Source of the DNA: Bordetella parapertussis
GTDB lineage: Bacteria; Pseudomonadota; Gammaproteobacteria; Burkholderiales; Burkholderiaceae_B
Direction: 5' to 3'
Length of the DNA: 64,000 bases
NCBI GenBank assembly: GCA_945903445.1
Contig: CAMDNZ010000001.1
Location: 106,015 to 170,014, forward strand
Positions 55,037 to 63,517 of the stretch are shown in pieces. The notes under the pieces are model-generated. The model made no database searches. It was not told where the DNA came from and saw only the letters and a program-made list of their open reading frames with translations. Position 1 is the first letter of the stretch. Each line of letters starts with the position of its first letter. The translations under genes were made by a program, and so were the position numbers.

Positions 55037-55043
55037 CGACAAC

Positions 55044-55367
55044 TCAGTTGAGCGATTCGACCGGCTGACGCGACAGCAAAATAGTCGCGTGGGCCTGCTG
55101 CAACGCCCCCCCAAGCACATCCTGGTTCAACGCCGACAACATGCTCACGTCGTCGAAGCGGAAGCGGCACAACAAAGAACTGGAAGCGGCAAGACGTACT
55201 AATTGCGACGGCGAGAGACGAGCGATGACTTCGGCGACTTCTTCGCTGAAGCCCAAACGGAACATGGCACTACCGCGATCGTCACGCAGCATGCGCTGCG
55301 CCAACAGCAGATACGACATATTCACTTCACGAATGTCGGCTAAGAGAGACGTGTCGAGTAAGGTCAC
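55044..55367 (-). CDS. flhD: Flagellar master regulator subunit FlhD
   Basis: The 107-aa protein begins at a GTG (MTLLDTSLLADIREVN) and has the family core MSYLLLAQRMLRDDRGSAMFRLG and LCRFRFDD. The gene contains a run of seven G near its end that keeps frame. It is 7 nt upstream of flhC. Confidence 0.95.
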   Translation of the reverse strand: MTLLDTSLLADIREVNMSYLLLAQRMLRDDRGSAMFRLGFSEEVAEVIARLSPSQLVRLAASSSLLCRFRFDDVSMLSALNQDVLGGALQQAHATILLSRQPVESLN

Positions 55368-55727
55368 AGTCCGAGGTCATTTAAAGAAGGGCGGAAACGC
55401 TGTCGAGACTAAGGAAATAATTTGCAAAATTGGCCACTGACAGTCACATGCAAGAGGCCAGGGCAGCAATAGAACATATTAAAACGCACCAAATGTATCC
55501 TCCGCTGCCGGACTGTAAATCATTCTACGGGAATGTTTCTATTGTCCGCACCAAATATGACAAAATTTGTGCATTTCGCTCTTTATTTGGAAATTAGCAA
55601 CATTTCGATAGGCTATACGAATTCGCTTACTTGGGTAATCCGGAACATACTCGGGAGTCCACGTGAAAGATTCGGAACGAACTGCTTGATTGGATCGTTG
55701 TCCACGGCCCCACGTAAGCCGAGATAA
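55368..55727. other. AT-rich intergenic region upstream of flhD
   Basis: This stretch, together with the element that follows it, makes a 487-nt gap between divergent flhD and the methyltransferase gene. It is much richer in A and T than the surrounding genes, mainly at 55440-55640. It probably holds the flhDC promoter and control sites; I cannot assign individual boxes. No credible ORF is present. Confidence 0.5.
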
Positions 55728-55790
55728 GCGCCCCGAAGGTCTGCCTAATCCAACAATTGCTTATCGGGCAACAGGAGCATCATTACTGCA
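55728..55790 (+). promoter_or_regulatory. Conserved 63-nt element, copy A (upstream of methyltransferase)
   Basis: It matches copy B at 58031-58093 at 44 of 63 positions without gaps, with shared blocks GAAGG, CCTAATC, ACAATTGC, AACAG and ATCATT. It ends 64 nt before the methyltransferase start. Likely a shared promoter or activator site (FlhDC would be the natural candidate), but this is inference. Confidence 0.6.
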
Positions 55791-55854
55791 CCTTTATCCG
55801 TGCGCATGCACGGCCGCACCCATCGAAGCAATACGACGAAGAGACTGTACTGCC

Positions 55855-56565
55855 ATGAGCAGCCTACCCGAACGACTGACAGAAGCGAGTCATTGGGACA
55901 CGAAATGGCCCAGTATCTTCGACAAGTATCAGCACGACTTGCGGCATGCTCACTATGTCCGCGCACTGAAAAACAGCCGCGACCAGAGCGCCCTGGAGTT
56001 GGCCGCAGGGAGTTTTCGCGATGTAGCCGCGCTCAATCGAATGGGCTTGCGCTGCGACGGCATGGATTTCTCGGAAGAGGCCGTCCATTTGGCACGCGCA
56101 CGCTTTCCGGCCCTGGCAACTCGCCTGAACAAGATGGATGCGTTTTATCTTCCCTTGGCCGATGATGCGTACGACCTGACCTATCACAACGGGTTTTGGG
56201 GCTTGTTCGACGATGCAGACATCGACCGACTGGCCACGGAACAGGCTCGAGTCACCCGCCGCACGGTCATGGCAACCGTACACAATGCGCACAATCGGCA
56301 ATTCCATCAGTACTTCGAGCGCACGCGAGAGACCGACCCGCTGTTCAACATCCGCTTTTTTTACGAGGGTGAAATCGAAGCAATCATGCGCCGCGTCTGC
56401 ACCCGCGTCACGGTTATTCCAGTGGGCAAGGCAAAGAAAGCGCACGAAGACACGCTCATCCGCTGGGGCTTAGGTCAGCGTGCCATTTTGCGGCCTTATT
56501 TCCAGGCAAGCGGCAAACGGCTGATCGAGCGCAGCGAAAGGCTGCTATGCATCGGCGAGTGGTAA
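55855..56565 (+). CDS. Class I SAM-dependent methyltransferase
   Basis: The 236-aa protein has the SAM motif LELAAGSFRDVAAL, a second acidic motif (DGMDFSEEAV) and post-motif DAYDLTYHNGFWGLFDD. The substrate is unknown. It lies upstream of an FAD oxidoreductase and the fliA-glycosylation genes, so methylation of a flagellin-linked sugar is possible; a metabolite methyltransferase is the alternative. ATG 55855 is taken as the start; the same frame is open upstream through element A. Confidence 0.8.
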   Translation: MSSLPERLTEASHWDTKWPSIFDKYQHDLRHAHYVRALKNSRDQSALELAAGSFRDVAALNRMGLRCDGMDFSEEAVHLARARFPALATRLNKMDAFYLPLADDAYDLTYHNGFWGLFDDADIDRLATEQARVTRRTVMATVHNAHNRQFHQYFERTRETDPLFNIRFFYEGEIEAIMRRVCTRVTVIPVGKAKKAHEDTLIRWGLGQRAILRPYFQASGKRLIERSERLLCIGEW

Positions 56566-56584
56566 TCCAAGACCCGACACCCTT

Positions 56585-57973
56585 ATGCATACGCTTATCG
56601 TCGGCGGCGGTATTGCCGGACTCGTCGCCACCGCCGTACTGCGGGAAAAAGATCCGAGCGGCCAGATCACGCTGATCGAACGCGCGCCCCTGCTCGGTGG
56701 GGTATTGGCCGGGGTCGAATACCCCGCAGGCAGACCAGGCACCGAAAACGGTCCGCGCTACTTCGATCACGGCACGCATCTGTTTCGCGAATCGGGATGC
56801 CAGCCCCTGGACGATCGCATGAAAGCTGCTGTGTCCGCAGACGATCTGCTGCTTTACGCCCCCGGCGTAGGCGGTTGGGCGGGCAGCGTTTATTGCGGCA
56901 CGTTGCAAGAGCATTCGCATTACCCAGACGTCCGACGCCATCCCGAGGCCGTGTCCTTGAAACGCGCCATTGATCGCCACATAGAAAGCAGCCCGCTGCC
57001 TGCGCCCATCGAAAGATCCGGCCCGCTCGCACCAGTGGCCCGGGCACGTTTTGGCGAGCGCTACGCCGATACCGTGCTTTTGCCTGCACTCGCAGCCATG
57101 TTTCGCCGTCCTGCCGACACCCTGGCGGGGTTTGCCTTACAGCTACCCGGTTATACCCGACTGATTGCCGACGACGCCCAGACGTGGTCCCGCCGCACAC
57201 AGGATAAGCACTACCGTGAAATCGTCGCTGTCCCCGATCAACGTGTCATGCCGGACGCCCTGGTCAATCCGCTGCGACGGTTTTACGCCCGGCACCGAGG
57301 CACCCGGTCGTTCGTCGACGGACTCAGACAACAGCTGGAAGCCGCAGGCGCAAAGCTATTGACCGGCACGGTGTTGGAATCCTGCGATATTCACACGCGA
57401 CGCGCTCACTGGCGCACGCCCGATGGATGTGCCCACGAAGTCCCTTTCGATCGTCTGGTATTTGCCACAGGCCCCATGGGCGCGGCCCGCTTGTGCGGCA
57501 TCGACCCCATGTCCTATGGGTTCGAGCGCCCGCTCGAACATCGGATCGTCAATATCGCCCTGGACGCACCCACTCGATCGGATCTAAGTTATTTCTACGC
57601 GCTTGACCCCGAAGACGCTTATTTCCGAGTGACCAATTACCGGTCTTTCAGTGGCGACGCCGACGACACTCGCCTGTCTATCGAAGTGTTGAGCGACCCA
57701 GGCGCGGATGTGCCACCTGTCGATCGCATTCTGACCCGCTTGCGCGCCATCGGTTTTCTGGATCGTCAACGACCCATCTTCACCGCCGTCGAGACGCTCG
57801 CCGCCGGCTTTCCCCTACCGACGACGAACAATATGCAGGCCATGGCACGCATCAATGCCGATTTGTTGGCTGTTTGCCCGCCACATGTACAAATCTGCGG
57901 TGTCGGCTCCGGTGACGGTAACTTCTTCCAGACCGAGGTGCTGGTGGATGTCTATCGCCGCCTCATGGCCTGA
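56585..57973 (+). CDS. FAD-dependent oxidoreductase / amine-oxidase-like protein
   Basis: The 462-aa protein has an N-terminal Rossmann dinucleotide motif VGGGIAGL (residues 6-13) with the acidic end of beta-2 (LIERA), then an NAD(P)-binding-like architecture like that of protoporphyrinogen oxidase/UDP-galactopyranose-mutase relatives. A C-terminal FAD-contact segment reads VQICGVGSGDGNFFQTEVLV. Substrate unknown. It follows the methyltransferase by 19 nt, so the two probably act together. Confidence 0.72.
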   Translation: MHTLIVGGGIAGLVATAVLREKDPSGQITLIERAPLLGGVLAGVEYPAGRPGTENGPRYFDHGTHLFRESGCQPLDDRMKAAVSADDLLLYAPGVGGWAGSVYCGTLQEHSHYPDVRRHPEAVSLKRAIDRHIESSPLPAPIERSGPLAPVARARFGERYADTVLLPALAAMFRRPADTLAGFALQLPGYTRLIADDAQTWSRRTQDKHYREIVAVPDQRVMPDALVNPLRRFYARHRGTRSFVDGLRQQLEAAGAKLLTGTVLESCDIHTRRAHWRTPDGCAHEVPFDRLVFATGPMGAARLCGIDPMSYGFERPLEHRIVNIALDAPTRSDLSYFYALDPEDAYFRVTNYRSFSGDADDTRLSIEVLSDPGADVPPVDRILTRLRAIGFLDRQRPIFTAVETLAAGFPLPTTNNMQAMARINADLLAVCPPHVQICGVGSGDGNFFQTEVLVDVYRRLMA

Positions 57974-57982
57974 AAATTTGCC

Positions 57983-58000
57983 CGAGACATTGCAGTCTCG
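57983..58000. other. Perfect inverted repeat between oxidoreductase gene and fliA
   Basis: CGAGAC-ATTGCA-GTCTCG. There is no U run; weak terminator or operator. Confidence 0.35.
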
Positions 58001-58030
58001 TGCGTAAACGTCCCTCTTAAACCTGAATAT

Positions 58031-58093
58031 GGGCCCTGAAGGCCGTCCTAATCAGACAATTGCCCGGCACGTAACAGAGGGATCATTGCAGCA
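58031..58093 (+). promoter_or_regulatory. Conserved 63-nt element, copy B (upstream of fliA)
   Basis: Partner of copy A (70% identity, no gaps). It ends 29 nt before the fliA start. The small open frame through it does not continue into fliA. Confidence 0.6.
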
Positions 58094-58122
58094 TGAATTC
58101 GTCCGTTTAACGCCCGATAAGC

Positions 58123-58875
58123 ATGCCCCTATCCGAGTCACGACTGCCCGAATTCGCACCGTTGGTGCGCAGGCTAGCCTTGCAGATGCTAGCGCGTCTG
58201 CCTGCGAGCGTAGAGTTGGACGACCTGGTCCAGGCCGGGCTTATTGGGCTACTCGATGCCATGCGGCGCTACGAAGAAACCGCCGACGCTCAGTTCGAGA
58301 CGTACGCCACCACACGTATTCGCGGCGCGATGCTGGACGAGTTGCGCAGTCAGGATTGGCTGCCCCGCAGCGTGCGCAGCAAGGCCAAGAAAATCGAGCA
58401 AACCATCGGCAGGCTGGAGCAATCGCTTTTGCGCGCCCCGAGCGAGGCTGAAATCGCCACTGCGATGGGATCGACACTTAACGAGTACCAAGATCTTCTA
58501 AACGAGGCGCAGGGTACGCAAATTCTGCATTTTGAAGATTTCAATGCAGGAAACGACGATGGCCAAGCTTCCGATTGGTTGCAAGCGCATACTGGTGTTC
58601 AAAGCGGGCACGAGCCGGAAAGCGGTTTGTTGGCGGCCGACTTCAAGCGTGCGTTGATCGACGCCATCGACGCGCTGCCCGAACGCGAACGACTGATTTT
58701 GTCGCTGTGCTACGAGCAAGGGTTGAATCTGAAAGAAATCGGCGCGGTTTTAGGCGTCAGCGAGGCACGCGTCTGTCAGCTTCGTACCCAGACGACGGCT
58801 CGAATTCGGGCCCATTTGCATACCAATGCATGGGATACGTTGCCTAGTGCATCGACTTTGTCACACGCGATCTGA
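58123..58875 (+). CDS. fliA: Flagellar sigma factor FliA (sigma-28)
   Basis: Directs transcription of late flagellar genes. The 250-aa protein has region 2 (ELDDLVQAGLIGLLDAMRRYE, YATTRIRGAMLDELRSQDWL), region 3 and region 4 with the HTH LNLKEIGAVLGVSEARVCQL. An in-frame TAA shortly upstream limits the start to ATG 58123 or later. It is followed after 2 nt by a sugar aminotransferase gene, so the modification genes are coupled to fliA. Confidence 0.96.
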   Translation: MPLSESRLPEFAPLVRRLALQMLARLPASVELDDLVQAGLIGLLDAMRRYEETADAQFETYATTRIRGAMLDELRSQDWLPRSVRSKAKKIEQTIGRLEQSLLRAPSEAEIATAMGSTLNEYQDLLNEAQGTQILHFEDFNAGNDDGQASDWLQAHTGVQSGHEPESGLLAADFKRALIDAIDALPERERLILSLCYEQGLNLKEIGAVLGVSEARVCQLRTQTTARIRAHLHTNAWDTLPSASTLSHAI

Positions 58876-58877
58876 CC

Positions 58878-60065
58878 ATGAATGCCATCCCTCCTTTCGC
58901 TGCTTTGCAAGACGCCGACCGCGCTGCGATCGAGACTGCGCCGGTCAGCCCTGTCGCCCCCCCCGTCTTCGTCACGCAACCGACATTGCCGCCCCTGGCC
59001 GAGTTCCTGCCTTATCTGATGCAGATCTGGGAAAACAAGCAGCTGACCAATGGCGGCCCCTACCACCAGCAATTGGAGGCGGCACTGTGCGAATACCTAG
59101 GCGTCAAGCACATCTCGCTGTTTTCCAACGGCACCTTGGGCTTGATCACGGCATTGCAAGCCTTGCGCGTTACGGGTGAAGTGATCACCACCCCCTACTC
59201 TTTCGTAGCAACCGCGCACTCCTTGCTGTGGAACTCGCTGACGCCGGTTTTCGTTGATATCGACCCGGTCAGCTTGAACATCGATCCGCGTCAGATCGAG
59301 GCGGCCATCACCCCCCGCACCACGGCGATCATGCCAGTGCACTGCTATGGCATTCCCTGCGATGTAGACGCCATCGCCCGCATCGCCAACATCTACAATT
59401 TGAAAGTGATCTACGACGCCGCGCACACTTTCGGCGCACGGTACCAGGACCGCAGCCTGCTGGACCACGGCGATATGTCGGTCGTCAGCTTTCACGCGAC
59501 CAAGGTGTTCAATACCTTCGAAGGCGGTGCGATCATCTCGCACGACCTCAAGACCAAGCAGCGGGTCGATTTTCTGAAGAACTTCGGATTTGCCGACGAA
59601 GTGACGGTGGTCGCCCCAGGCATCAATGGCAAGATGAGCGAGATCAACGCGGCGTTCGGCATGCTTCAGTTAAAGGGTATCGATGCCGCGCTGGCCGAAC
59701 GCGAACGGGTTGCCCAACGCTATCGGGCGGGCTTGGCAGGAATCGATGGTATCCGCTACATGGATATCCCGGCCGACTTGAAGCCGAACAACGCTTATTT
59801 CCCCATTTTCGTCGATGCTTCGCGCTATGGGCATTCGCGCAACGCACTGTACGATTACCTCAAAGCCCACGGCATCAACGGTCGACGGTATTTTTACCCG
59901 CTGATCAGCGATTTTTCGATGTATCGCGGTCTGCTGTCGGCCGCGCCCGAACGCCTGCCGATCGCACGTGCCGTCGCCGAGCAGGTCATCTGCCTACCCA
60001 TGTACCCGCAGCTTGCGAACGATGTGATCGATCGCACGGTCGAGCTGATCAGAACGATGGCTTGA
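58878..60065 (+). CDS. DegT/DnrJ/EryC1-family sugar aminotransferase (VioA/WecE-like)
   Basis: PLP enzyme making an amino-deoxy nucleotide sugar. The 395-aa protein has the PLP Lys209 in SFHATKVFNTFEGGA, Asp180 in VIYDAAHTFG, and the substrate-binding TPYSFVATAHSLLWN region. By motif it is closest to dTDP-4-keto-6-deoxyglucose aminotransferases such as VioA. A short N-terminal extension (about residues 1-30) carries a C8 tract (58957-58964) at codons 27-29. No dehydratase for its substrate is in the window. Confidence 0.85.
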   Translation: MNAIPPFAALQDADRAAIETAPVSPVAPPVFVTQPTLPPLAEFLPYLMQIWENKQLTNGGPYHQQLEAALCEYLGVKHISLFSNGTLGLITALQALRVTGEVITTPYSFVATAHSLLWNSLTPVFVDIDPVSLNIDPRQIEAAITPRTTAIMPVHCYGIPCDVDAIARIANIYNLKVIYDAAHTFGARYQDRSLLDHGDMSVVSFHATKVFNTFEGGAIISHDLKTKQRVDFLKNFGFADEVTVVAPGINGKMSEINAAFGMLQLKGIDAALAERERVAQRYRAGLAGIDGIRYMDIPADLKPNNAYFPIFVDASRYGHSRNALYDYLKAHGINGRRYFYPLISDFSMYRGLLSAAPERLPIARAVAEQVICLPMYPQLANDVIDRTVELIRTMA

Positions 60066-60123
60066 TCGGCATGGTCGTTCATGTGGAACAACGTGTCAGA
60101 GCCGCATTAAAAGGCAAGCAGCG

Positions 60124-61131
60124 GTGAACGTATTAGTAACCGCGTTGGGATCGATGTCGTCGGAGGCGGTGATCGGTGCGCTCCGGTCGCGCCCAGACGT
60201 CGCGCGCATCGTCGGCACCGATATCCACCCGCCCGCCTGGATCGCAGCCAGCGAACTCGTAGACGCATGCGTACAAGTTCCACGCGTGTCCGATCCAGCC
60301 GCTTATGTCTCGCATTTGATGACGCTGTGCGAGCGCTGGGATATCGATTGGATCGTTCCGTTGACTGACCTCGAGGTCGACGTGTTGTCGAGCCAACACG
60401 CAGCATTCCAGCAGATCGGCACGCGGCTGGCGGTGGCCGATGAACGCGCAGTCGCCACCTGCCGCGATAAATTCCTGTGGCAATCTCTCTTACGCGACAT
60501 GGCAGCGCTCGCCCCCGCTTTACCTGCCCTGATTCCGACGGCGTTGCTGGCCGATTGGCACACACTCGACGCTCCCTTCCCCTGGTTGGCTAAGCCAGCC
60601 ACGGGACGCAGCAGCGAAAATCATATTGCTATTGCGAGCGTACGAGAGGCACAGGCGCTGGTCGCGCGCGCAAACACGACTTACATCGTTCAACCGCGCC
60701 TGCCGGGATCGATCCATGTCGTCGATATCGTTCGACAACGTTCCACGCAAACAGTCACCGCCATCGCACGTACCGAGTTGCTGCGAACCTCGAACGGTGC
60801 AGGCACGACCGTGCGTTTAGCCCGCCAACCCGTATTGGAGTCTGCCGCTCGCGCCGTCGCCACCGCGTTGGATACGACCGGTGCCATGAACATGGAATTC
60901 ATCGAGCATGCCGGCACGTATCGGCTGATGGACATCAATCCCCGCTTATCGGCCGGCACTCAATTCACGATAGCGGCAGGCTACGACATCGTCGGCAATC
61001 ATCTCCGCAGCTTCGACCGCGATCCGATCGAATCGTTCGAGACCGAACTCGACGCAATCATGGTCCGAGGCCAGGCAACATGCCTGATCCGCTCCCCACA
61101 CCCTGACAGCAGAACCTCATGTCCGACCTGA
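60124..61131 (+). CDS. ATP-grasp protein (carbamoyl-phosphate-synthase-like)
   Basis: The 335-aa protein starts at GTG 60124. It has a preATP-grasp N-domain (MNVLVTALGSMSSEAVIGAL), the ATP-grasp lysine segment PWLAKPATGRSSENH, and the metal-binding end EFIEHAGTYRLMDINPRLSAG. Enzymes of this type ligate a carboxylate to an amine. In this setting, acylation of the amino sugar made by the preceding gene is a reasonable idea, not shown. It overlaps the next gene by 13 nt. Confidence 0.75.
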   Translation: MNVLVTALGSMSSEAVIGALRSRPDVARIVGTDIHPPAWIAASELVDACVQVPRVSDPAAYVSHLMTLCERWDIDWIVPLTDLEVDVLSSQHAAFQQIGTRLAVADERAVATCRDKFLWQSLLRDMAALAPALPALIPTALLADWHTLDAPFPWLAKPATGRSSENHIAIASVREAQALVARANTTYIVQPRLPGSIHVVDIVRQRSTQTVTAIARTELLRTSNGAGTTVRLARQPVLESAARAVATALDTTGAMNMEFIEHAGTYRLMDINPRLSAGTQFTIAAGYDIVGNHLRSFDRDPIESFETELDAIMVRGQATCLIRSPHPDSRTSCPT

Positions 61132-63323
61132 TCGAACAACCCGCCGACGAACTACAAGCCGCCCTGGAAGAGGTGCTCATCGCTGCGGTCAATCTCCATG
61201 AAACCGGCAAGCTCGAAGAGGCCGAATCGGTCTATCGCTCGGTGATCGACGCCGTGCCCGACAACGCCCAGGCCAACTATTTTCTTGGCCTGCTTCTGGT
61301 TCAACGCAACCGTGTCGACGAGGGTCTGGGATTCCTGCGCTCGGCAGTGGTCTACAGACCGACGGTGCCTGCGTACTGGTACACCTACGTCGAAGCACTG
61401 ATCGTCGGAAATCGAGTCGATTTGGCTGAAGCGGCATTGGCAGTGGCTCGGGATAAAGGCTTGAGCGGGCCGGAGTACGACGCGCTGGCGGGTCGAATCG
61501 AAGTGGCTCGACTGGCGACTAAACAGACTGTCGATGCGCGAGCATCCGAACCGTCACTCAAATCGTTGAAAAAAATTCAGAAGCTCTACAAGAAAGAACA
61601 GTTTCGCGCGATGGAAGCCGAAGCGCGCAAGTTGTGCCAGCTCAAGCCCAAGAACGGCTTCGCCTGGAAAGCACTGTCCGTCGCGCTCACCATCCAGAAA
61701 CGCGACAACGAAGCGCGGTTGCCGATGCAGCGAGCCGCCGAACTATTGCCGAACGACGCAGACGCCTTGCGTAATCTGGGCCTGTTGCTCGATCGCGACG
61801 GCGCGCGCGACGAAGCGGAGATCTGGTTGCGCAAAGGATTGGACATCGATCCCAATCATGTCGAGTCCTTGATTCGGCTGGGCTATATTTTGTATGCGCG
61901 GGAGGACTACGACGGCTCTGAACCCTTCTTTCGGCGGGCGCTCGAACTAGAGCCCAAGAGCTTTCGTGCTCACGCACTGATTGCCGAGTGCCTGCGTATG
62001 CAAGGGCGGCATGCCGAAACCGAACATCATCACCGCGAATCCCTGACGATCATGGATACGCTGCAGGTGCGATCCGCCCGCCTGTTCCATTTGTCCGAAG
62101 CCGGCACGTTGAGCAGCCAGGCTTTGTTCGCAGAGCATGTGGCCTTCGGCCGGCGTGCGCGGGAAATCTGCGGCCCGGCAAGAACCGAGTTCGCCAACGA
62201 GCGCACGCCCGGCAAACGCCTGCGCGTGGGCATCGTCTCGGGCGATTTGCGCGCCCACGCCGTCGCCCACTATCTCGAGCCGCTCATCGTCGAGCTAAAG
62301 CGTCGCGACACCCTCGATACCTACGCCTACAGCAACCACCCCACGAAGGATGCCGTCACGGCGCGCCTGCGCGATGCGTTCACGCACTGGCGCGACCTGT
62401 ACGATCTGAACAACGATGCCGCCGAGGCTCGCGTGCTGGAAGACAAGATCGACATTTTGATCGACCTCTCCAGTCACACCAACCACAACCGGCTGGAGCT
62501 GTTTGCCCGCCGGGTCGCGCCGGTGCAGGTATCGTGGTTGGGCTATCCCAACACTACCGGCGTGGACACGGTGGATTACTTCATGACCGACGTGAAAATG
62601 GCCCCTCCCGGCACGTTCGACGACCTGTTCGTCGAGAAAATCGTGCGGCTCAACGGTATCGTGGCGTTCCAGCCGTCAAAGACCTCGCCACCCATCAATC
62701 CGCTGCCCGCCCTGGAAAACGGCTACATCACGTTTGCCAGCTTCAACCGAAGCCACAAACTTGGACGCCCCGTCATTGCCGCCTGGGCCGAGATACTGCG
62801 ACGCCTGCCGACCTCTCGCATGGTGATTGGCGCGATGTCGGGCGAACACATCCGCCAACGGCTGATTCAGTGGTTCGAAGAGGAAGGCGTCGATATCGGC
62901 CGATTGACCTTCCTGAACAGAAGCCCGTTGCCTGACTATCTTAAACAGCACCATCAGGTCGACTTGTGTCTGGATGCGTTTCCCTATACCGGCTCGACCA
63001 CTTCCCTGCATGCCCTATGGATGGGGGTGCCCACGGTAACGTTCAACGGATCGACGTTAGCCTCCCGGGCTGGTGCGTCGATTGTTGCTCACGTTGATCT
63101 CGACGATTTCGTTGGCGACTCGGTCGAGGATTTCATCGCCCGATCGGTGGAGATCGCCGAAGATATTCCCCGGCTATCGGCCATCCGCCAGGCATTACGC
63201 GACCGGTTCAATGTCTCTCCTTGGGGGCGTGCCGATCTGGTGGCCGGCAATATCGACAGAGCGTGTCAATTGATGTGGGAACGGTATTGCAGCGACGCGC
63301 CTGCGGCATCCATCGTCGTCTGA
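61119..63323 (+). CDS. TPR-repeat glycosyltransferase, OGT/SPINDLY type (GT41)
   Basis: The 734-aa protein has about seven TPR-like helices in residues 1-320 and a GT41-type catalytic domain from about 365 (RVGIVSGDLRAHAVAHYLEPL, PVQVSWLGYPNTTGVDTVDY, YITFASFNRSHKL, DAFPYTGSTTSLHALWMGVP). Enzymes of this kind transfer sugars to protein Ser/Thr. It is immediately upstream of fliC, and in other bacteria such genes often glycosylate flagellin; that is the best guess here. Confidence 0.85.
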   Translation: MSDLIEQPADELQAALEEVLIAAVNLHETGKLEEAESVYRSVIDAVPDNAQANYFLGLLLVQRNRVDEGLGFLRSAVVYRPTVPAYWYTYVEALIVGNRVDLAEAALAVARDKGLSGPEYDALAGRIEVARLATKQTVDARASEPSLKSLKKIQKLYKKEQFRAMEAEARKLCQLKPKNGFAWKALSVALTIQKRDNEARLPMQRAAELLPNDADALRNLGLLLDRDGARDEAEIWLRKGLDIDPNHVESLIRLGYILYAREDYDGSEPFFRRALELEPKSFRAHALIAECLRMQGRHAETEHHHRESLTIMDTLQVRSARLFHLSEAGTLSSQALFAEHVAFGRRAREICGPARTEFANERTPGKRLRVGIVSGDLRAHAVAHYLEPLIVELKRRDTLDTYAYSNHPTKDAVTARLRDAFTHWRDLYDLNNDAAEARVLEDKIDILIDLSSHTNHNRLELFARRVAPVQVSWLGYPNTTGVDTVDYFMTDVKMAPPGTFDDLFVEKIVRLNGIVAFQPSKTSPPINPLPALENGYITFASFNRSHKLGRPVIAAWAEILRRLPTSRMVIGAMSGEHIRQRLIQWFEEEGVDIGRLTFLNRSPLPDYLKQHHQVDLCLDAFPYTGSTTSLHALWMGVPTVTFNGSTLASRAGASIVAHVDLDDFVGDSVEDFIARSVEIAEDIPRLSAIRQALRDRFNVSPWGRADLVAGNIDRACQLMWERYCSDAPAASIVV

Positions 63324-63399
63324 AACGGACTGTGCGGACTCGTCAACACACCGCTTACAAATTGTTGACAGACCAATTGAAACATGATTGATGTTTTCT

Positions 63400-63426
63400 T
63401 AAAGACGATCATTACGCTGTCGTTAT
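63400..63426 (+). promoter_or_regulatory. Sigma-28 promoter for fliC
   Basis: TAAAGACG, 11-nt spacer, GTCGTTAT. The minus-35 keeps TAAA and the minus-10 keeps the CG...TA pattern. It leaves a leader of about 85 nt. Confidence 0.7.
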
Positions 63427-63435
63427 TGGGAGGCT

Positions 63436-63458
63436 AGATGCGCGCCCGTCGGGCATCT
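63436..63458 (+). promoter_or_regulatory. Stem-loop in the fliC leader
   Basis: AGAT...ATCT closes a hairpin whose inner stem is GCCC-GTC-GGGC, with a 4-nt bulge. It begins near the predicted transcript start and ends about 50 nt before the GGAG ribosome site; a possible mRNA-stability or translation-control element. Confidence 0.45.
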
Positions 63459-63517
63459 AACAAAGGCAACGAACGATTCGTTCCCCTTTCCTAAACATTA
63501 CTCCCTCCGGAGCGCAT

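Noticed and set aside
58029..58451. Small open frame through element B sharing a PEG-PN-TIA pattern with the frame through element A
   Set aside because: Amino-acid similarity is explained by the nucleotide similarity; substitutions are not concentrated at third positions only, and the frame overlaps fliA out of phase.
27815..58964. Idea that G/C homopolymers are enriched (C8 in the receptor, C8 in the aminotransferase, G7 in flhD, C7 in flgM)
   Set aside because: A rough composition-based estimate predicts as many or more runs of seven or longer in 64 kb at this GC, so there is no enrichment; only the receptor case has direct frame evidence.
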